From contig CM035153.1 in assembly GCA_020205615.1 (NCBI GenBank), forward strand, positions 98,666,735 through 98,730,734: 64,000 nucleotides of DNA, written 5' to 3'. Made by a program: the position numbers and the translations under genes. A model generated the notes under the pieces. It ran no database searches and was not told the origin of the DNA. It saw only the letters and a list, made by a program, of their open reading frames with translations. Positions 34,983 through 48,297 of the stretch are shown piece after piece. Within the stretch, counting starts at the first letter, position 1. Each line of letters starts with the position of its first letter. The stretch is from Panax quinquefolius. Lineage: Eukaryota > Streptophyta > Magnoliopsida > Apiales > Araliaceae.

Positions 34983-35656
34983 TATTTTATTATAGAAATA
35001 ATGAGCTTGAGTTATATGTAACTCCAGTAAATAAGATAAATGAGCCTTGTGTGGTCTAAGTATTAAAGTTAAACTAGACTGAAGGTTTAACCGAAATTAT
35101 TAAATGAGAATTAATGATTAATAATTATCATTATTATATTTATGTGTAATACGAAATAAATGGGTTAAAAGTACCCAACTGAATTATATTTAGCCAAATT
35201 AAAATATTATTTGGACTAGCCAATGTACATGGGACATAAGATTATATTGGTGTATATTTAAAATATAAGTATACTTCCTATATGTAGGTGAGAACATATA
35301 TATGTGTGTATATGTACCCATAACTTAATTTAATGTAGTAATGTTAAGTCCTCATAATTTACTTAAGGAACCCCACAAAGGAAATAACCTTGGTATATTG
35401 AGTGGCCTTGTTGCTAATATACTAAAAGCTAAATAGCTTGTCCCAATTTTTTAGTCCCAAATTATTTTCAGCCGTGTATAGGCCATTGGCCTACCTCTCT
35501 ATTTGCTTAATCTTAATGATGGTGATGATGGCCAAAGGTGTGGGTTGATGGGAGTGGTAGGAAACTTTCCACCAACTCCTTCTTGTCTAATGGATTTTTC
35601 TTCCTTACACTAGTTTGATTTCTAGGGCAAAGACCAAAATTGGGTAATGGTTTGTC

Positions 35657-35665
35657 TATATATAT
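35657..35665 (+). promoter_or_regulatory. TATA box of LTR H copy 2
   Basis: TATATATAG, equivalent to 770-780. Confidence 0.5.
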
Positions 35666-38509
35666 AGAGAGCTTGCCTTTCAATTTCCATTTGCTCATTT
35701 GTCTGATAACTTGAATATAGAGTAAGTAATGTTGTAATTGAGTAAGGTTGCTGAATTTGTGCTATAATCAGAAGTCTAAGGGACAATGTTGAGTCATTTG
35801 AGCTTCATAGAGGTATAATTCTTAAACCATGTTCTAAAGTTTAAATTTGATAAATTCTTGAGAATTAGAATGAACTCTTGATAATTGGTTTGAGAATTAT
35901 AATTGGTTTTTTATCATGATGTTGTATGAGTTGGTATGTATGTTATGGACAATGCATAGTTGGGTTGAGCATGCTAAAAGAAAGTGTATTGGTTGGTTGG
36001 TCTAGAATCTGCAGAAGCAGAGGCCATGTCCGAAGCTTGATCAAGTGGCGCTGCCGCCGCCACGCCCCAAGATAATCCCAGCCACGGCTACGCCACCATG
36101 CACCGATCTTCAATTCTAGTTTTGTTGCTTTCTGGTATTCCAAGCATGTTAGTTTGACTTAACTAAGTATGTAAAGGGACCTAGCATGTAAATTAAGGTT
36201 GCTTTGCAATAATGAGTTGTATTAGTTGGATATAATGATTTTAAAATAGAAAACTTGATGTTTTGTAAAACAAAACATGATGGACCTTATATCGTTTAAG
36301 TTCTGACCTTTCAAGCATGTATGCTAGGGTATCTTACGCTTCTAGAAATGATGGATAGGATCACCATGTAACTAAGCATGATTTTAACTTTTCAAGCATG
36401 TTTTATGATGAGATTTCAAGTGTTAGACTATTTAACCTTGGTGTAAATGAGTAGTATACATATGAGCAAGCATATATGGCTTGGTTAAATGTACAAATGA
36501 GTATAAGTTATGATTCAAAGTTACTTTGTATACTAATTGGGTTAGCATGAGCTTTTAAAAGAAAACTTGAAGTGTTGAAAATGAAAATTGATAAACTATA
36601 TATAGACTTTTAGTTAAGAACTTGCGAAGTATGCTTACAAAGTCTAACATGTATATATGAGAGTATGAGGTATGGTACGAAAAGTGATTGTGCATGATTG
36701 GTAGCTTAATATGAAGTTTTCAAAGGAAACCTTGAAGATTAGTTGTCAATAACTACATTACAAGTATTCTAGCATCTATTATCATGATTAAGTGTGTCAT
36801 GCATGTAGACATGATTGACAAGCATGCTAGCTAGTCATATGTATTGTGAAATAGTTGAGCATGGAATACGATAAGTTAAAATGATGGCTTCATACTTGAA
36901 ATGTATGATATAAGTTTCAAAGTTATTTCGTATGTGTTGGATTGCCTTGAATTGGTTTAAAACGATTTCAAATGCAAACTCGAATATTTTGCAAACAAAG
37001 TTTTATATATATGGAGTGATTATATTTTAACCTTGTAAGCGGATGTAGAAACATGTACAAACAGATAAGACTTGTTAGTTGAAGTTGCTTTGCATGATTT
37101 AGACTATGTGAACTCATCTTGCATGCTTAAAAGAATCTTACTAGTTGGATTAATTATTTTCCAAAGGAAGTTTTGCAAAAACAAAGCATTATGCTCATTG
37201 TGTCTTTAAGTTTTGATCGTGAGTATATTCACGTATGATTATGTAAGTGTTATCCAAATCGTAATCGGATGTGCAAGTCTGGCCTAGCTTATATATAGCA
37301 GTCTTGGTTTGCATTAGGAGTAGCACGGCCAAGCATTCATTCCTCAAGATAAACCAAGCGCTATGCTAAAGTCATAGCGAAATCTATTTTCTATAAATGG
37401 TTTAAAGGTGTTTGATGTCAGTCAGTTGTTACTCAACATGTATTATATGACCAATACAAATCTGATGTGTTAAAGAGCATGATAGGTGATAGGATTGAAT
37501 GTTTAAAGAGGTGATTATTGACTTTCAAATGATAAGTCCAAAAGGTATTTGTAGACTGTAAAGTAATGATTAGAGACTATGATTATTTGACTTTATAGTG
37601 ACTTATAATCTGATTTGTGCTATGAGTATGTAGGATATTTGATGAAAGTTTACAACTAAGTTAGACGTTTATGTGTAACGTTTGAACTTACCTATATGAG
37701 TTTTAAATGTGTCAAACACTTAGCGAGTCAAGCGCGTGATAACTATATATGAATTTTGATGTCAAGTACGAGTGGTTAAGGTATACCTATACGTACCTAT
37801 CTATTCCAAGAATATGATGAGAAAGTGGAATATAGGTTTTACAAACCTAGTTAGGAAACAATGTAACATTGTTATTACATTGAGAATGCATGAAATATGT
37901 TACTGATGGATATGAATCCATGATTATGTAATTGTGTAGGAACACACGTAGTGCAGATAAGCTTTAAGCAGTTAAGTCGTAGTTAATAACCTACGAATCA
38001 GGCAAGTCTTTCAGTTCCTATGTGTTATATGAATTCGATAACTGTTAATTATATTATGCCATGAGAATGTTGATGTATATATATGAAATGCATATGAGAT
38101 ATGTATGAAATGTGAAAGTTGATCTTTGATGATATGCTTGTGATATAAACCTCTATGCCTGTTATGTGAGAAGTAACATGCGTAGTAAATATTGATCGAT
38201 TATGAATGCATGAACTGGATATGTTATTATATGCTACGTGCTACATGAAAACTGTTAGAATTGCTGGGCTGTCGAGCTCACCCTTGGAAATAACCACTTT
38301 TGCATGATAAGGATTCACGGTAAAGATTATGTTCTACTTGAGTGATAGAGTTCAATAGTAATTGAAGGAGGTAGGTTTATATGTTTAAATATATACTCTT
38401 GAACCACGTTTATGTTCTAGGAGTCGTACAAGATAGTAGTTTACGAGTTGCAATACAGGTTGCGTTGTAAAGTTGTATTATGTGTTACATAGAGAAATTC
38501 GAATTGATT

Positions 38510-38539
38510 CATAACATAACATAACATAACATAACATAA
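38510..38539. repeat. (CATAA)n expansion
   Basis: Six CATAA-type units, where LTR H copy 1 (about 3645-3660) has only CATAGCATAAT. A local slippage expansion. Confidence 0.9.
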
Positions 38540-39758
38540 TTTGATTCAGGGATTTGTAATTGATTCAAGTTAAGAAATCAATAAAATATTATTTTTCCAA
38601 GGAGATTGAAAAAGTTTAAATTATTCCGCATATTTATATAACATCGAATATGATGTAAAAAAGAAATGGCAAATGACCAATATTTGAAACTTATAATAGT
38701 TGGGGTCATTATACATAGATCCTGGAAATGGAAGGAATTTATATTCTAAATTGTAATAAGTGAAGTTATATTCATTAAGTTGTGAATAAAAGATATAATA
38801 GTTTGACGATAGTAGTATCGTGGCGGACCAGATTCGAGGTTCGAAGGGACCTAGATTTGGGGGCGTCACACCCAAATTCGGATTACCTGACCCCCGAGTT
38901 TGGTGTTCACGATCCAAAATATAATAACATCTAACTACCCATTCATATAGAAATAGTAATACATATCACATTAACATATGTTGTTAATACATTAGTTCCA
39001 GGTCCACTAATCTTAACATTGCAAACATACCCCTTAGATATACAAAAAGGGTTTACAATACAACATAATAGTAATAATGTTCATTATATTAATTTATCAC
39101 TATGCCTTTTCCTTTGTTCTTCTTCACAGCACCTTCTGCAACTTCGTCCCTAGCTGAAAGGTTTTATTTAGCAAAGGGTGAGCAACAAGTTTACCCTGCA
39201 AGTTAAGATATACAGTAAATGTATAGGAATAGATAATCTGAATATGAAAGAGTACAACGCTTTCAAGGTTTTCTACGATATTCAAATGAATAATCAATAA
39301 TTAATTCTACGAAATAGCAAAGTGGAATGTTTTCCAGATTTATGCTGAGCGATCAATTGGATCTTGAACTTCTCTTCTCGAGTAACTATCAAAGATTTGA
39401 TTTTGATATACCCAAGTGTATCAGATAACAATAAAGATTAAATCATACCCCTCTGCAAGTATATAAAGTGATCAGCTTTATTATACCCTATATTATGCAT
39501 AATACTTAATCGTGCACAAAGGCCGAATATACGACCAATAAAATATTCCCTTTATATAAAAGATTGTTTTTCTCAGTCTCAGAATCAAGATTTTGATTTA
39601 ACAGCGAAATACTGTGATTTCAATTTCTAATTACTTCTCGATCTAGCCAAAATAATTGGTATCGATCTGTCAATAATAATTGAATTCTCTTCTCGAACCT
39701 ATCAAGTTCTAACAAATATTCGTCTAGCCAGAATAATTGGCTAAGACATTTCTCAACA

Positions 39759-39763
39759 TAATT
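39759..39763. repeat. Left TSD of element B (TAATT)
   Basis: TAATT precedes TGTAAGACCCC and recurs at 49726-49730 after GGCGCCACA. Confidence 0.92.
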
Positions 39764-40439
39764 TGTAAGACCCCAACTTTTATAAATACAGATGAATTTT
39801 TCTATAAATATTATTTTTGAATATTATGGAATAAATTTGATATAATGTTATAAATTGGGTAATATTTATAAATTTTGCAAAGTATGCAAGTTGTTATAAA
39901 ATATTCGCTTTGCTCTGGGAATATTCTTTTTTGTTAGGGAATATTCGTATAACTACCAATCATCAGGTGGACCCTCAATAATGTAATTATCATTTGATTG
40001 AGAAAACGACAAAAATATTTTATAAAAATAACGATGGAGGTGTTACCGTTAAAACTGCTGAACTACCCTTAAGGTAAAAGTACAAGAATACGCTGTGGTT
40101 GCATAGTAGAAGACACTCAGATTGATTATCGATGCTTACGTGAGAAGTCACTCACTATGATCAATTATCACTACAAGAATCACGCATCATATCTCTTATA
40201 TTATCGATTCAATTATTGTCACAAAGATCATCCGTCAGATAATATGTTATATTATTAATTGAGACGACAAGTTAAAAATGATTAATAATTGTTGAAAGAT
40301 TAAAAATGTGTTGATTAAAAATAAAATGATTTGTGGTAATATTTATTCAATCCTTAATGTATATAAAGAGTCTCATATGAGACGCTTGTGGTAAGTTTGA
40401 TTATTTTATGGGGGCCCATATGTCATCATCTAAGAGTCT

Positions 40440-40570
40440 CTTCACAAATAGTAATTACCTTTGTGAATAGTAATTACCTTCACAATAGTATTTACCTTCG
40501 CCAATAAGTAATTACCTTCGTCAATAGTAATTACCCTCAGTGAATAGTAATTACCTTCACAATAGTAATT
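40440..40570 (+). repeat. 7 tandem ~19-bp units in B 5' LTR
   Basis: AATAGTAATTACCTT units upstream of the TATA box, equivalent to 25345-25650 in solo LTR K, which has 16. Confidence 0.9.
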
Positions 40571-40735
40571 ACCTTTTACCGTGACGTCAAACCACTTGTC
40601 GCTTCACATTACAAAATTAAAGGCCAAACCACTTGTCGCTTCACATTACGTACGCCAAACCACTTTTTCTTTTCACATCATCACCGTCAAGCCACTCGCC
40701 TTTTCACACGGCAAGTGTGCTAAGCTAGAAATCTT

Positions 40736-40744
40736 CTATAAATA
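40736..40744 (+). promoter_or_regulatory. TATA box of B 5' LTR
   Basis: CTATAAATA, conserved in the three plus-strand LTRs of this family. Confidence 0.65.
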
Positions 40745-40918
40745 GAGGCCTAGTGCTTCATTATTTTCACTTAATTCATTCAAGCTTATAGAGAGAGAAA
40801 GTATAGAGAGAATAAGAGAGAAGAAGAAGAGTATTTTGTTACTACACCGCCATCGCAGATTCAATCTCCTACCAAAAGTAAGGGGTGTTATTATTTCTTA
40901 TTCATGAAGAGAACTGCT

Positions 40919-41250
40919 GTTATTCCATCGCTTATTATTCTCGCTGGAATAACTCAGATACGTGGTTTACCCTATACTTGGTGACATTCTTCTATTATTT
41001 TGTTGGAACATCCTCGTCTGTGTGTTTTACACCCACCGGTTCCGCCTTTTTATTATTATTTTGTTGGAACATCCTGCTCATGTGTTTTACACCTACCGTT
41101 CCGGTTCCGCTTTTTATTATTATTCTCGCTGGAACATCCTCGTCTCAGGTGTTTTACGCCGACCGGTTCCATTCTTTATTATTCTATTGAACATCCTGTC
41201 TGCATGCGTTTACGCCGACCGGGTTCCGTTATTTATTATTCTGTTGAATA
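40919..41250 (+). repeat. Stem-loop tandem array in B 5' LTR
   Basis: The first unit has arms GTTATTCCA (40919-40927) and TGGAATAAC (40945-40953). Four to five further GGTTCC/GGAACA units follow with TTTATTATTATT loops. Repetitive frames across it are artefacts. Confidence 0.75.
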
Positions 41251-42349
41251 ACTCGCCTGCAAGGCCTATCGCATGCACGGTGATTTCTTTTGTTATTCTA
41301 TTCTTTATTATACCCAAATTGGTTAAAACTTTGACTTCTATACTCCATGAAATTAGTGGAATATCCTCGATATTTCATGCTTCATCTAAGATCTTTTCAT
41401 GAAAATATTATTCGATCATTCTTGAATTTTACTCTACAAAACAAAGATCATGTTGATAATTTGACGTTAAAATTCCTCGGATAAAATAATTCTTGAACTT
41501 GTTTTATCAATTCTTATATCATTGTCATCATCCTCATGTTTATATTATGTTGAAAGTCATCCGTGGCTCAGTAGTGCATAGATGGACTTGGTATGATTAT
41601 GACCGAGACTATTCGGTGTAATCATGATCGTAATGTTACAAATGATGTGATAAAAATCTCTCAATGGGTCAGAGTGCATCGATGGACAGCTTGTTGGCAT
41701 GATCATGACCATTAATGAATACACAACTATTCTCGACCCGTAGTGTATGAATTATTGTGGTCGTGATACTAAAGAATATCCTCGTCAGTAGAAAGGTAAG
41801 GGTGATTCGATGATGTGGAATATTTATTAAAGTCGAGTCTCAAATATATAAAAAGATGAAAAAAAAACTTTTAAAACCTAAAAGATAGTAGATTTTATTT
41901 TCTACTCGACTTTTTAATGGATCAGATATTCCACCGCAGCTTAAACCGGATGTTCATTGTATTTTATCGCTTTAACATTGTTGAAGACTATTGATAATTT
42001 ATTCGCATTATCTTAGTCATAATATTTCTTATCGGGCTAGTTGAGCTCACCCTTTCTTTCACCGTTTCTCTTCAAGAATCGAGAATATAGCTAGGACGAG
42101 TCGTGGAACGGAGTAATGGTCCGCAGGATAGCATTAGTAGTCCTCACTATTCTGTGAAATAGTGTGATAATAATTGTAATGAGGACTTCTTTTGAGTTTG
42201 TATGATCTCTAGTAGACAATATTGTATTCAAACTCACAGCTTTATGTCGATTGTATACGGCGCTTATATTAGTAAGTTGTATTTAAATTTCATTACGATA
42301 TCCGACTACCCAAGATGGGTGATGTATACCTAATTTTGGGGCGCCACAA

Positions 42350-42364
42350 CAGTATCGTAGCTTA
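42350..42364 (+). promoter_or_regulatory. Decayed primer-binding site of element B
   Basis: CAGTATCGTAGCTTAGG follows the LTR. Related element E has GTTGGTATCAAAGCTTAGG here, so this is the same initiator tRNA-Met site with altered bases. Confidence 0.65.
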
Positions 42365-42534
42365 GGATATGATCCTCGCTAAGATGTGAGAATAGTACTA
42401 GGAGGGGAGAGACGGGAAATACCTTCGCTAGTATGACCTACCTAAGTTTATGTGCTATTTTATCGGTTGTTCGTAAGATAGGGATAATTTGTTACATGTC
42501 AATTAACCTTTTGTTTTGTGGCAAGATTCTAAAA

Positions 42535-43640
42535 ATGACATCCGAGAATGTTGAGAATAGCAATGGAGCGCAAAGCGATCGCTGATTCACCACATATCAA
42601 TAATCGTGATAATGTGCATCGTGAAGGCGATAATCCTCATGCAAATAACAACACCGACCAAATGATGAATGATCAAATGTTCAGAGGCTTTATGCAATTT
42701 ATGCAACAAAGAAAGTAGAGCGACTCCGCCCAAAACGTAGGTGGAAACACGAAAACTCTCAAGGCACACCGCTAAACAATTCAAGGAGCCGGGACCACCG
42801 GAGTTTAAGGAGAGCCAAAACCACTTCAAGGAAGCATGGATAAAGCAAATTACCAAGATATTTTATGTCTTGGGATGCTCCGAGAGCAAAAGTTCCTTTT
42901 CACGCTTTTATGTTGCGCGCGAGAGGCAGACATCGGTGGGAATCGGTAAAACGACTCAACTCATTGCATCAAGATATCTTGGGAGAAGTTCCAGAGTCGT
43001 TTCAACGAAAAATACTTTCCCGAAAGTATTCGCCACATGAAGGAGGTGGAGTTTATCAAGTCGAACAAAACAATACGACCGTGTCGCAATACGAGGCAAA
43101 ATTTGAGGAGTTATCACTTGCCATATTCCACTGGTGGATAATGAAGAGAGAATGGCGCGAATGTTTTTAAGAGGTTTGAAGTCGAGATACGCCAACATCT
43201 TATTTCTCATAAACCGTGGTTTGTATTCGGGATGTTGTAAATAGGGCTCGCTTAGTGGAGCGCGATAACGAGTCAACGAACTAAAAGAGAGCAAATTTAA
43301 GAAAATTATAATACCAAATGAGAGTAGTCATCAAGCTGACAACAAGCGTGAGGGAATCAACAGCCGTATATGGTAACAACTTCTGTGGTAATCGTACAAA
43401 ACAATAAGAATGGACATTTCAAGAAAAGGAGATTCAACAATGATGGAAAGACGCCAAAGACCAAAGACCCTGTTGTTAAGGAAGGAGAAAGACCACCTAT
43501 CATATGCTTCAAATGCGAGGAGAGGGACACATCACCAAAACTGCGTCATGCCATTCCAAAGCATGTTATAATTGTGGAAGAGAAGGTCACTTAGCTCGAT
43601 TTTGTCGCTTATCAAGACAAATTCAACTAGGATGGAGGCA
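42535..43640 (+). pseudogene. Element B Gag remnant
   Basis: It starts ATG at 42535 (MTSENVENSN), homologous to the start of the ORF in E at 58274. Pieces of the retrotransposon Gag core (PF03732 type) follow in alternating frames: PPEFK, WIKQITKIFYVLGC, YEAKFEELS, MARMFLRGLKSRYA. Two CCHC knuckles lie at about 43503-43600: CFKC with a frameshifted partner, and CYNCGREGHLARFC. At least eight frame changes. Gag would form the particle shell and package RNA. Confidence 0.88.
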
Positions 43641-43659
43641 CCAAAGGTCATTCCCGAAA

Positions 43660-44010
43660 AAATTCAAACCCTAGAGTGCAAGGGAGAAGCGTTTGTTGTG
43701 ACCTCCCAAAGAGCAAGGAACCCGATGAGGTCATCACGTAAGCTTATCATAAACTCTAATGAAGTCTATACTTTATTTGATACCGGTTCTACCCATTCTT
43801 TATTTCTCCTACTTGCGCCATCGATTAAATTTGACTCGAGAGAAATTAGACTTTGACTTATCTCGTGGAAACTCCGCTGGGAGAAACCTTCATTACATCC
43901 ACTCGCTTATAAGTCTTGTTTGGTTCAAATCGGTACCTCACATTACCTCGTCGATCTTATTTCATTAAAAATACTTGCATTTGACGTGATTCTAGGGATT
44001 GATCGTTAAC
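43660..44010 (+). pseudogene. Element B protease remnant
   Basis: VYTLFDTGSTHS at about 43765-43800 is the aspartic-protease active site (D-T/S-G). Downstream FDVILGID at about 43980-44005 is the flap-side motif. Frameshifts lie between them and in the W of the expected IDWL. The protease would process Gag-Pol. Confidence 0.85.
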
Positions 44011-44209
44011 TACTTATCATGCAAAATTGATTGTTTTCGTAAGGTTGTTAGCTTTCATATTCCTAATCAACCTATTATGCTAATTCAAACGACCAAACCA
44101 TTAAAATCAATCACGGCCATCTCAAGCCATAAAGCTATTCGCTTATTGAAAAACGGATGTCAAGCTTTCTTAGCTCATGTCACAGATTTAAACAAAATAC
44201 GCCGCTTTT

Positions 44210-45590
44210 GAACGATATTTCTATTGTTAATAAATTTCCGACGATTCCCCAAGAACTTCCCCGCCTACCCCGAGCGTGAAATTGAATTTTGTATCGACCT
44301 TGAACCCTGACAAAAAACCTATTTCCAAAGCCCCATATCGAATGGCTCCTATCAACTTCGTGAGTTAAAGACCCAACTACAGAATTGTTAGACATCGGCT
44401 TTATTCGGCCCTAGTACTTCTCCTCGGGGTGCTCCTGCTCTATTCGTGAAGAAGAAAGATGGGAGTATGCGATTTCAGATTGATTATCTGGAGTCAATCA
44501 TGTCACCATCAAAATAGGTATCCATTGCCACGTATTGATGACCTGCTTTGACCAAATGCAAGGAGCCAAATTCTTTTCAAAGATCGATCTTCGCTCCAGA
44601 TATCACCAATTGAAGATTAGAACCGACGACATTCCAAAGACGGCTTTAACTCCTAAGACGGCATTATGAATTCCTAGTCATGTCCGTTTGATCGACTAAT
44701 GCTCCGCCGCTTTTATGGATATGATGAACCGAGTATTCAAGGAATATTTAGATCACTTTGTGGTCGCCTTTTATTGATGACATCCTTATTTATTCCAAAA
44801 GCCGTGAAGATCATGAGCAACACTTGAGGTCGACACTCCAAAAGCTTCGTGAATATAAGCTTTATGCCAAGTTGAAGAAATGTGAGTTCGTCAAGAAGTA
44901 GCATTCCTTGGGCACGTGGTATCAAGTCATGGAATATCCGCTGACCCAAAGAAAGATCAAGCTATTCAAAGATGGGAACAACTCTAAATCAAAGGATCAA
45001 GTACGAGCTTTCTTTCGCTTAGTCAAGTTATTATCGAGATTCGTGGAAGGATTTTCTCTCTAATCTCTACTCCATCGACTCAAATTGACTTTTGAAAGAT
45101 ACAAAGTTCTATTGGAGCGAAGAATGTGAGAAGAGTTTTCAAGAACTCAAGAGGAGACTTATTTCAAAGACCTGCTCGGCAATACCATCTAGCTTTGAGG
45201 GATTTGTCATCTATAAAGTGATGCTTCGGCAAAAGGATTGGGATGTGTTCTCATGCAACATGGAAAAGTTATAGCCTATGCCTCATGACAACTCAAAGAA
45301 TATGAGAGGAATTATCCTACTCATGATCTAGAGTCAGCAAATGTTGTCTTTGCACTTAAAATTTGGAGGCATTACTTGTATGGGGAGAAAGTGGAGATCT
45401 TTACGATCATAAAAGCCTCAAATATTTCTTCACTCAAAAGGAACTCAACATGCGACAACGACGCTGGCTTGAACTCTGAAAGATTATGATCATACCATCC
45501 AATACCATCCTCGAAAAGCTTAACGTGGTAGCCGACGATCGAGTAAAGATCGTATGCAAGCACGAAAAGCGCTATTGTCAACACAAAGGC
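44210..45590 (+). pseudogene. Element B reverse transcriptase and RNase H remnant
   Basis: RT pieces: EFCIDLEP (about 44285), SKAPYRMAP (44325), FVKKKDGSMRF (44445), FSKIDLRS (44575) and the active-site region DDILIYS (about 44777), where a frame break falls just before the DD. RNase H pieces: FYWSEECEKSFQELKRRL (45098), an ASxKGLG-type catalytic start near 45220, NYPTHDLE (45310) and [14 protein letters not shown] (45345). These are the standard gypsy order. No frame is open for more than about 60 codons. Confidence 0.9.
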
Positions 45591-45829
45591 CCATTTTGTG
45601 TGACTTGCAAAGGATGGAGATAGAGTTAAAGACTCTAGGACGCATGTGATGATAGCGAGTATACGAGTAGAACCGACTTTTAATCGATAAAGTTAAAGTC
45701 GCCAAGCTACGCACTGAGCCGATGCGTATGAGGAAGAAAGTGCAAGAAGGTGCTACGCCAAGCAAGAATCGATGAAGAAGGAATACTTCGAGTCAACTCC
45801 ACTTTGTGTTCCTAACGACCGATTTATTA

Positions 45830-46850
45830 AAGTATAATATCATGATGGAGGCGCACAACACACCATTTGCAAATCCATCTCGAGTACCAAAATGTATCAT
45901 GATATTCGCCATACATTTCGGTGGAGCAATATGAAGAGAGATAGCGCTTGTTTATCTCAAGGTGTCTAACTTGTCAACGAGTTAAAGCGAGCATCAAGTA
46001 CCAAAAGGTCCATCAGAACCACTTGAAATTCCGTAATGGAAGTGGGAGCACATTACCATGGATTTCAAGCACGGCCTTCCTAAGGTTTCTCAAGGCATCG
46101 ATGCGATTTGGGTCATTGTTGATAGATCGACCAAGTCCGCTTATTTCTTACCGATACGAGAAACTTATACACTTGAACGCCTTGCTCAGATGTACATAAA
46201 CGAGATTGTAAGATCGCATGGTATGCCGGGTATCCATAGTTTCCGATCGAGACCCAAGATTCACTTCACGATTTTGGGTTAGTTTGCAAAAAGCTATGGG
46301 CACAGATTTCACGATTTAGCTCGGCATATCATCCTCGATTTGACGGACAAATGGAGAGGACTATTCAAACTCTTGAAGATCTATTAAGACTCGTGTCCTT
46401 TATTTCAAGGAGTTGGGACAAGTTCTTACCATCGGTGGAGTTTTCCTACAAACAACAGCTTATCAAGCAAGTATCGCATGGCTCCATTCAAGCGCCAGAT
46501 GGAAGAAAGTGTCGCTTCTCCAAAGATAATCGGGATGAGGTGGGTGAAGCAACGTTGTTGGGACCGAGTTGGTACGTATGACTACTAAAAAGATTCAAAC
46601 GATCCGACAACGATATAAAACCTCACAAAATCGATAAAAGAGTTATGCCGATCTTCATCGAAAGGACGGGAATTCGATATAGAGATCATGTGTTGTTAAG
46701 AGTCGCTCCATGGAAAGGAGTTACAAGATTTGGAAAGAGAGGAAAACTCAATCCTCGATTCATCGGGCCCATTTTAATCCTCGATCGAGTAGGAACTGTG
46801 GCCTATAGACTCGCTTTTACCGCTAAGTATGTCTCGTGTTCATAACGCTT
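45830..46850 (+). pseudogene. Element B integrase remnant
   Basis: An HHCC zinc-finger region is visible (KMYHDIRHTFRW at 45890, then CLTCQRVKA at 45965). The core has its first aspartate (MDFKHGLPK, 46058), DRSTKSAYFLPI, a frameshifted second-aspartate region near 46245, and the glutamate segment DGQMERTIQTLEDLL (46340). The GPY/F module (GKLNPRFIGP, VGTVAYRLA) follows at 46735-46815. Frames change several times. Confidence 0.9.
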
Positions 46851-46869
46851 TTCACATATCCATGTTACG

Positions 46870-47100
46870 TAAATATGTGAAAGACCCGAACCACATTATC
46901 GAAAGTTAGAACCGATTTAATAGCGGAAGATTTGACGATGAAGAGGTTCCTGCTCAAATCTTGATAAGAAGGAACATATTCTACGCTTCCAAGTTATACC
47001 TCAAGTCAAAGTTTTGTGGAGGAACCACGATGTCGAGGAAATGACTTGGGAGTTAGAATCAAATGAAATCAAGGTATCCTTACCTCTTCGACATACTAGT
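46870..47100 (+). pseudogene. Element B chromodomain-like tail remnant
   Basis: After DPNHIIE-like sequence come EVPAQIL, a VIPQVKVL-like stretch and WRNHDVEEMTWELES in broken frames. This is the C-terminal module that chromoviruses use for targeting chromatin. Stop region near 47095-47110. Confidence 0.8.
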
Positions 47101-47133
47101 ATCGCACTCTAAATTTCGAGGGCTAAATTTCAT

Positions 47134-47145
47134 AAGAAGGGAGGT
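47134..47145 (+). promoter_or_regulatory. Polypurine tract of element B
   Basis: AAGAAGGGAGGT immediately before TGTAAGACCCC. Confidence 0.85.
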
Positions 47146-47824
47146 TGTAAGACCCCAACTTTTATAAATAAAGATGAATTTTTCTATAAATATTATTTTT
47201 GAATATTATGGAATAAATTTGATATAATGTTATAGTTGTGGGTAATATTTATAAATTTTGCAAAGTATGCAAGTTGTTATAAAATATTCGCTTTGGTCGG
47301 GAATATTCTTTTTGTTAGGGAATATTCGCACAACGGCTCAATCATCAGGTGGACCCTATAAATGTAATTATTGTTTGATTGAGAAAACGACAAAAATATT
47401 TTATAAAAATAACTACGAGGTGTTACCGTTAAAACTGCTGAACTACCCTAGTAAAAGTAAAAGTATAGAATACGCTGGTCGCATAAGAGTACACTACAGA
47501 TTGATTATTATGCTTACGTGAGAAGTCACTCACTATACTCAATTATCACTACAAAGAATTGCCGATCATATCTCTTATATTATCGATTCAATTATTGTCA
47601 CAAGATTATCTCGTATAATATGTTATATGTATATATTATTAATTGAGACGACAAGTTATAAATGATTAATAATTGTTGAAAGATTAAAAATGTGTTGATT
47701 AAAAATAAAATGATTTGTGGTAATATTTATTCAATCCTTAATGTATATAAAGAGTCTCATATGAGACGCTTGTGGTAAGTTTGATTATTTTATGGGGGGC
47801 CCATATGTCATCATCTAAGAGTCT

Positions 47825-47960
47825 CTTCACAATAGTAATTACCTTTGTGAATAGTAATTACCTTCACAATAGTATTTACCTTCGCCAATAGTAATTACCT
47901 TCACAATAATAGTAATTACCTTTGTGAATAGTAATTACCTTCACAATAGTAATTACCTTT
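47825..47960 (+). repeat. 7 tandem ~19-bp units in B 3' LTR
   Basis: Same unit and position as in the 5' LTR. One unit has an extra AAT. Confidence 0.9.
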
Positions 47961-48114
47961 ATCGTAGACGTCAAACCACTTGTCGCTTCACATTACAAAG
48001 GCCGAACCACTTGTCGCTTCACACATTACAAAAGCCAAACCACTTTTCTTTTCACATCATCACCGTCAAGCCACTTGCCTTTTCACACGGCAAAAGTGCT
48101 AAGCTAGAAATCTT

Positions 48115-48123
48115 CTATAAATA
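48115..48123 (+). promoter_or_regulatory. TATA box of B 3' LTR
   Basis: CTATAAATA in the same context as the other two plus-strand copies. Confidence 0.6.
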
Positions 48124-48297
48124 GAGGCCTAGTGCTTCATTATTTTTCACTTATTCATTCAAGCTATAGAGAGAGAAAGTATAGAGAGAATAAGAGAGAA
48201 AGAAGAAGAGTATTTTGTTACTACACCGCCAGCAAAGATTCAATTTCCTACCAAAAGTAAAGGGTGTTATTCTTCTCTATTCATGAAGAGAACTCGT

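Larger units (their letters stand above)
34983..38870 (+). mobile_element. Gypsy LTR H, copy 2
   Basis: Collinear and closely matching 98-3988, ending GGGGGCGTCACA at 38870. Differences concentrate at two GC-rich islets (about 36040-36110 and 37310-37380) and a CATAA microsatellite. No PBS follows; LTR C of the opposite strand starts there instead. It may be the 3' mate of copy 1 around the nested insertions. Confidence 0.85.
39764..42348 (+). mobile_element. Element B 5' LTR
   Basis: 2585 bp, TGTAAGACCCC to GGCGCCACA. It contains about 7 short tandem units (40440-40570), a TATA box and the stem-loop array. Mate of 47146-49725. Confidence 0.93.

Noticed and set aside
42741..43170. A host gene-like cluster of overlapping frames
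   Set aside because: All are parts of the frameshifted Gag of element B or their shadows.
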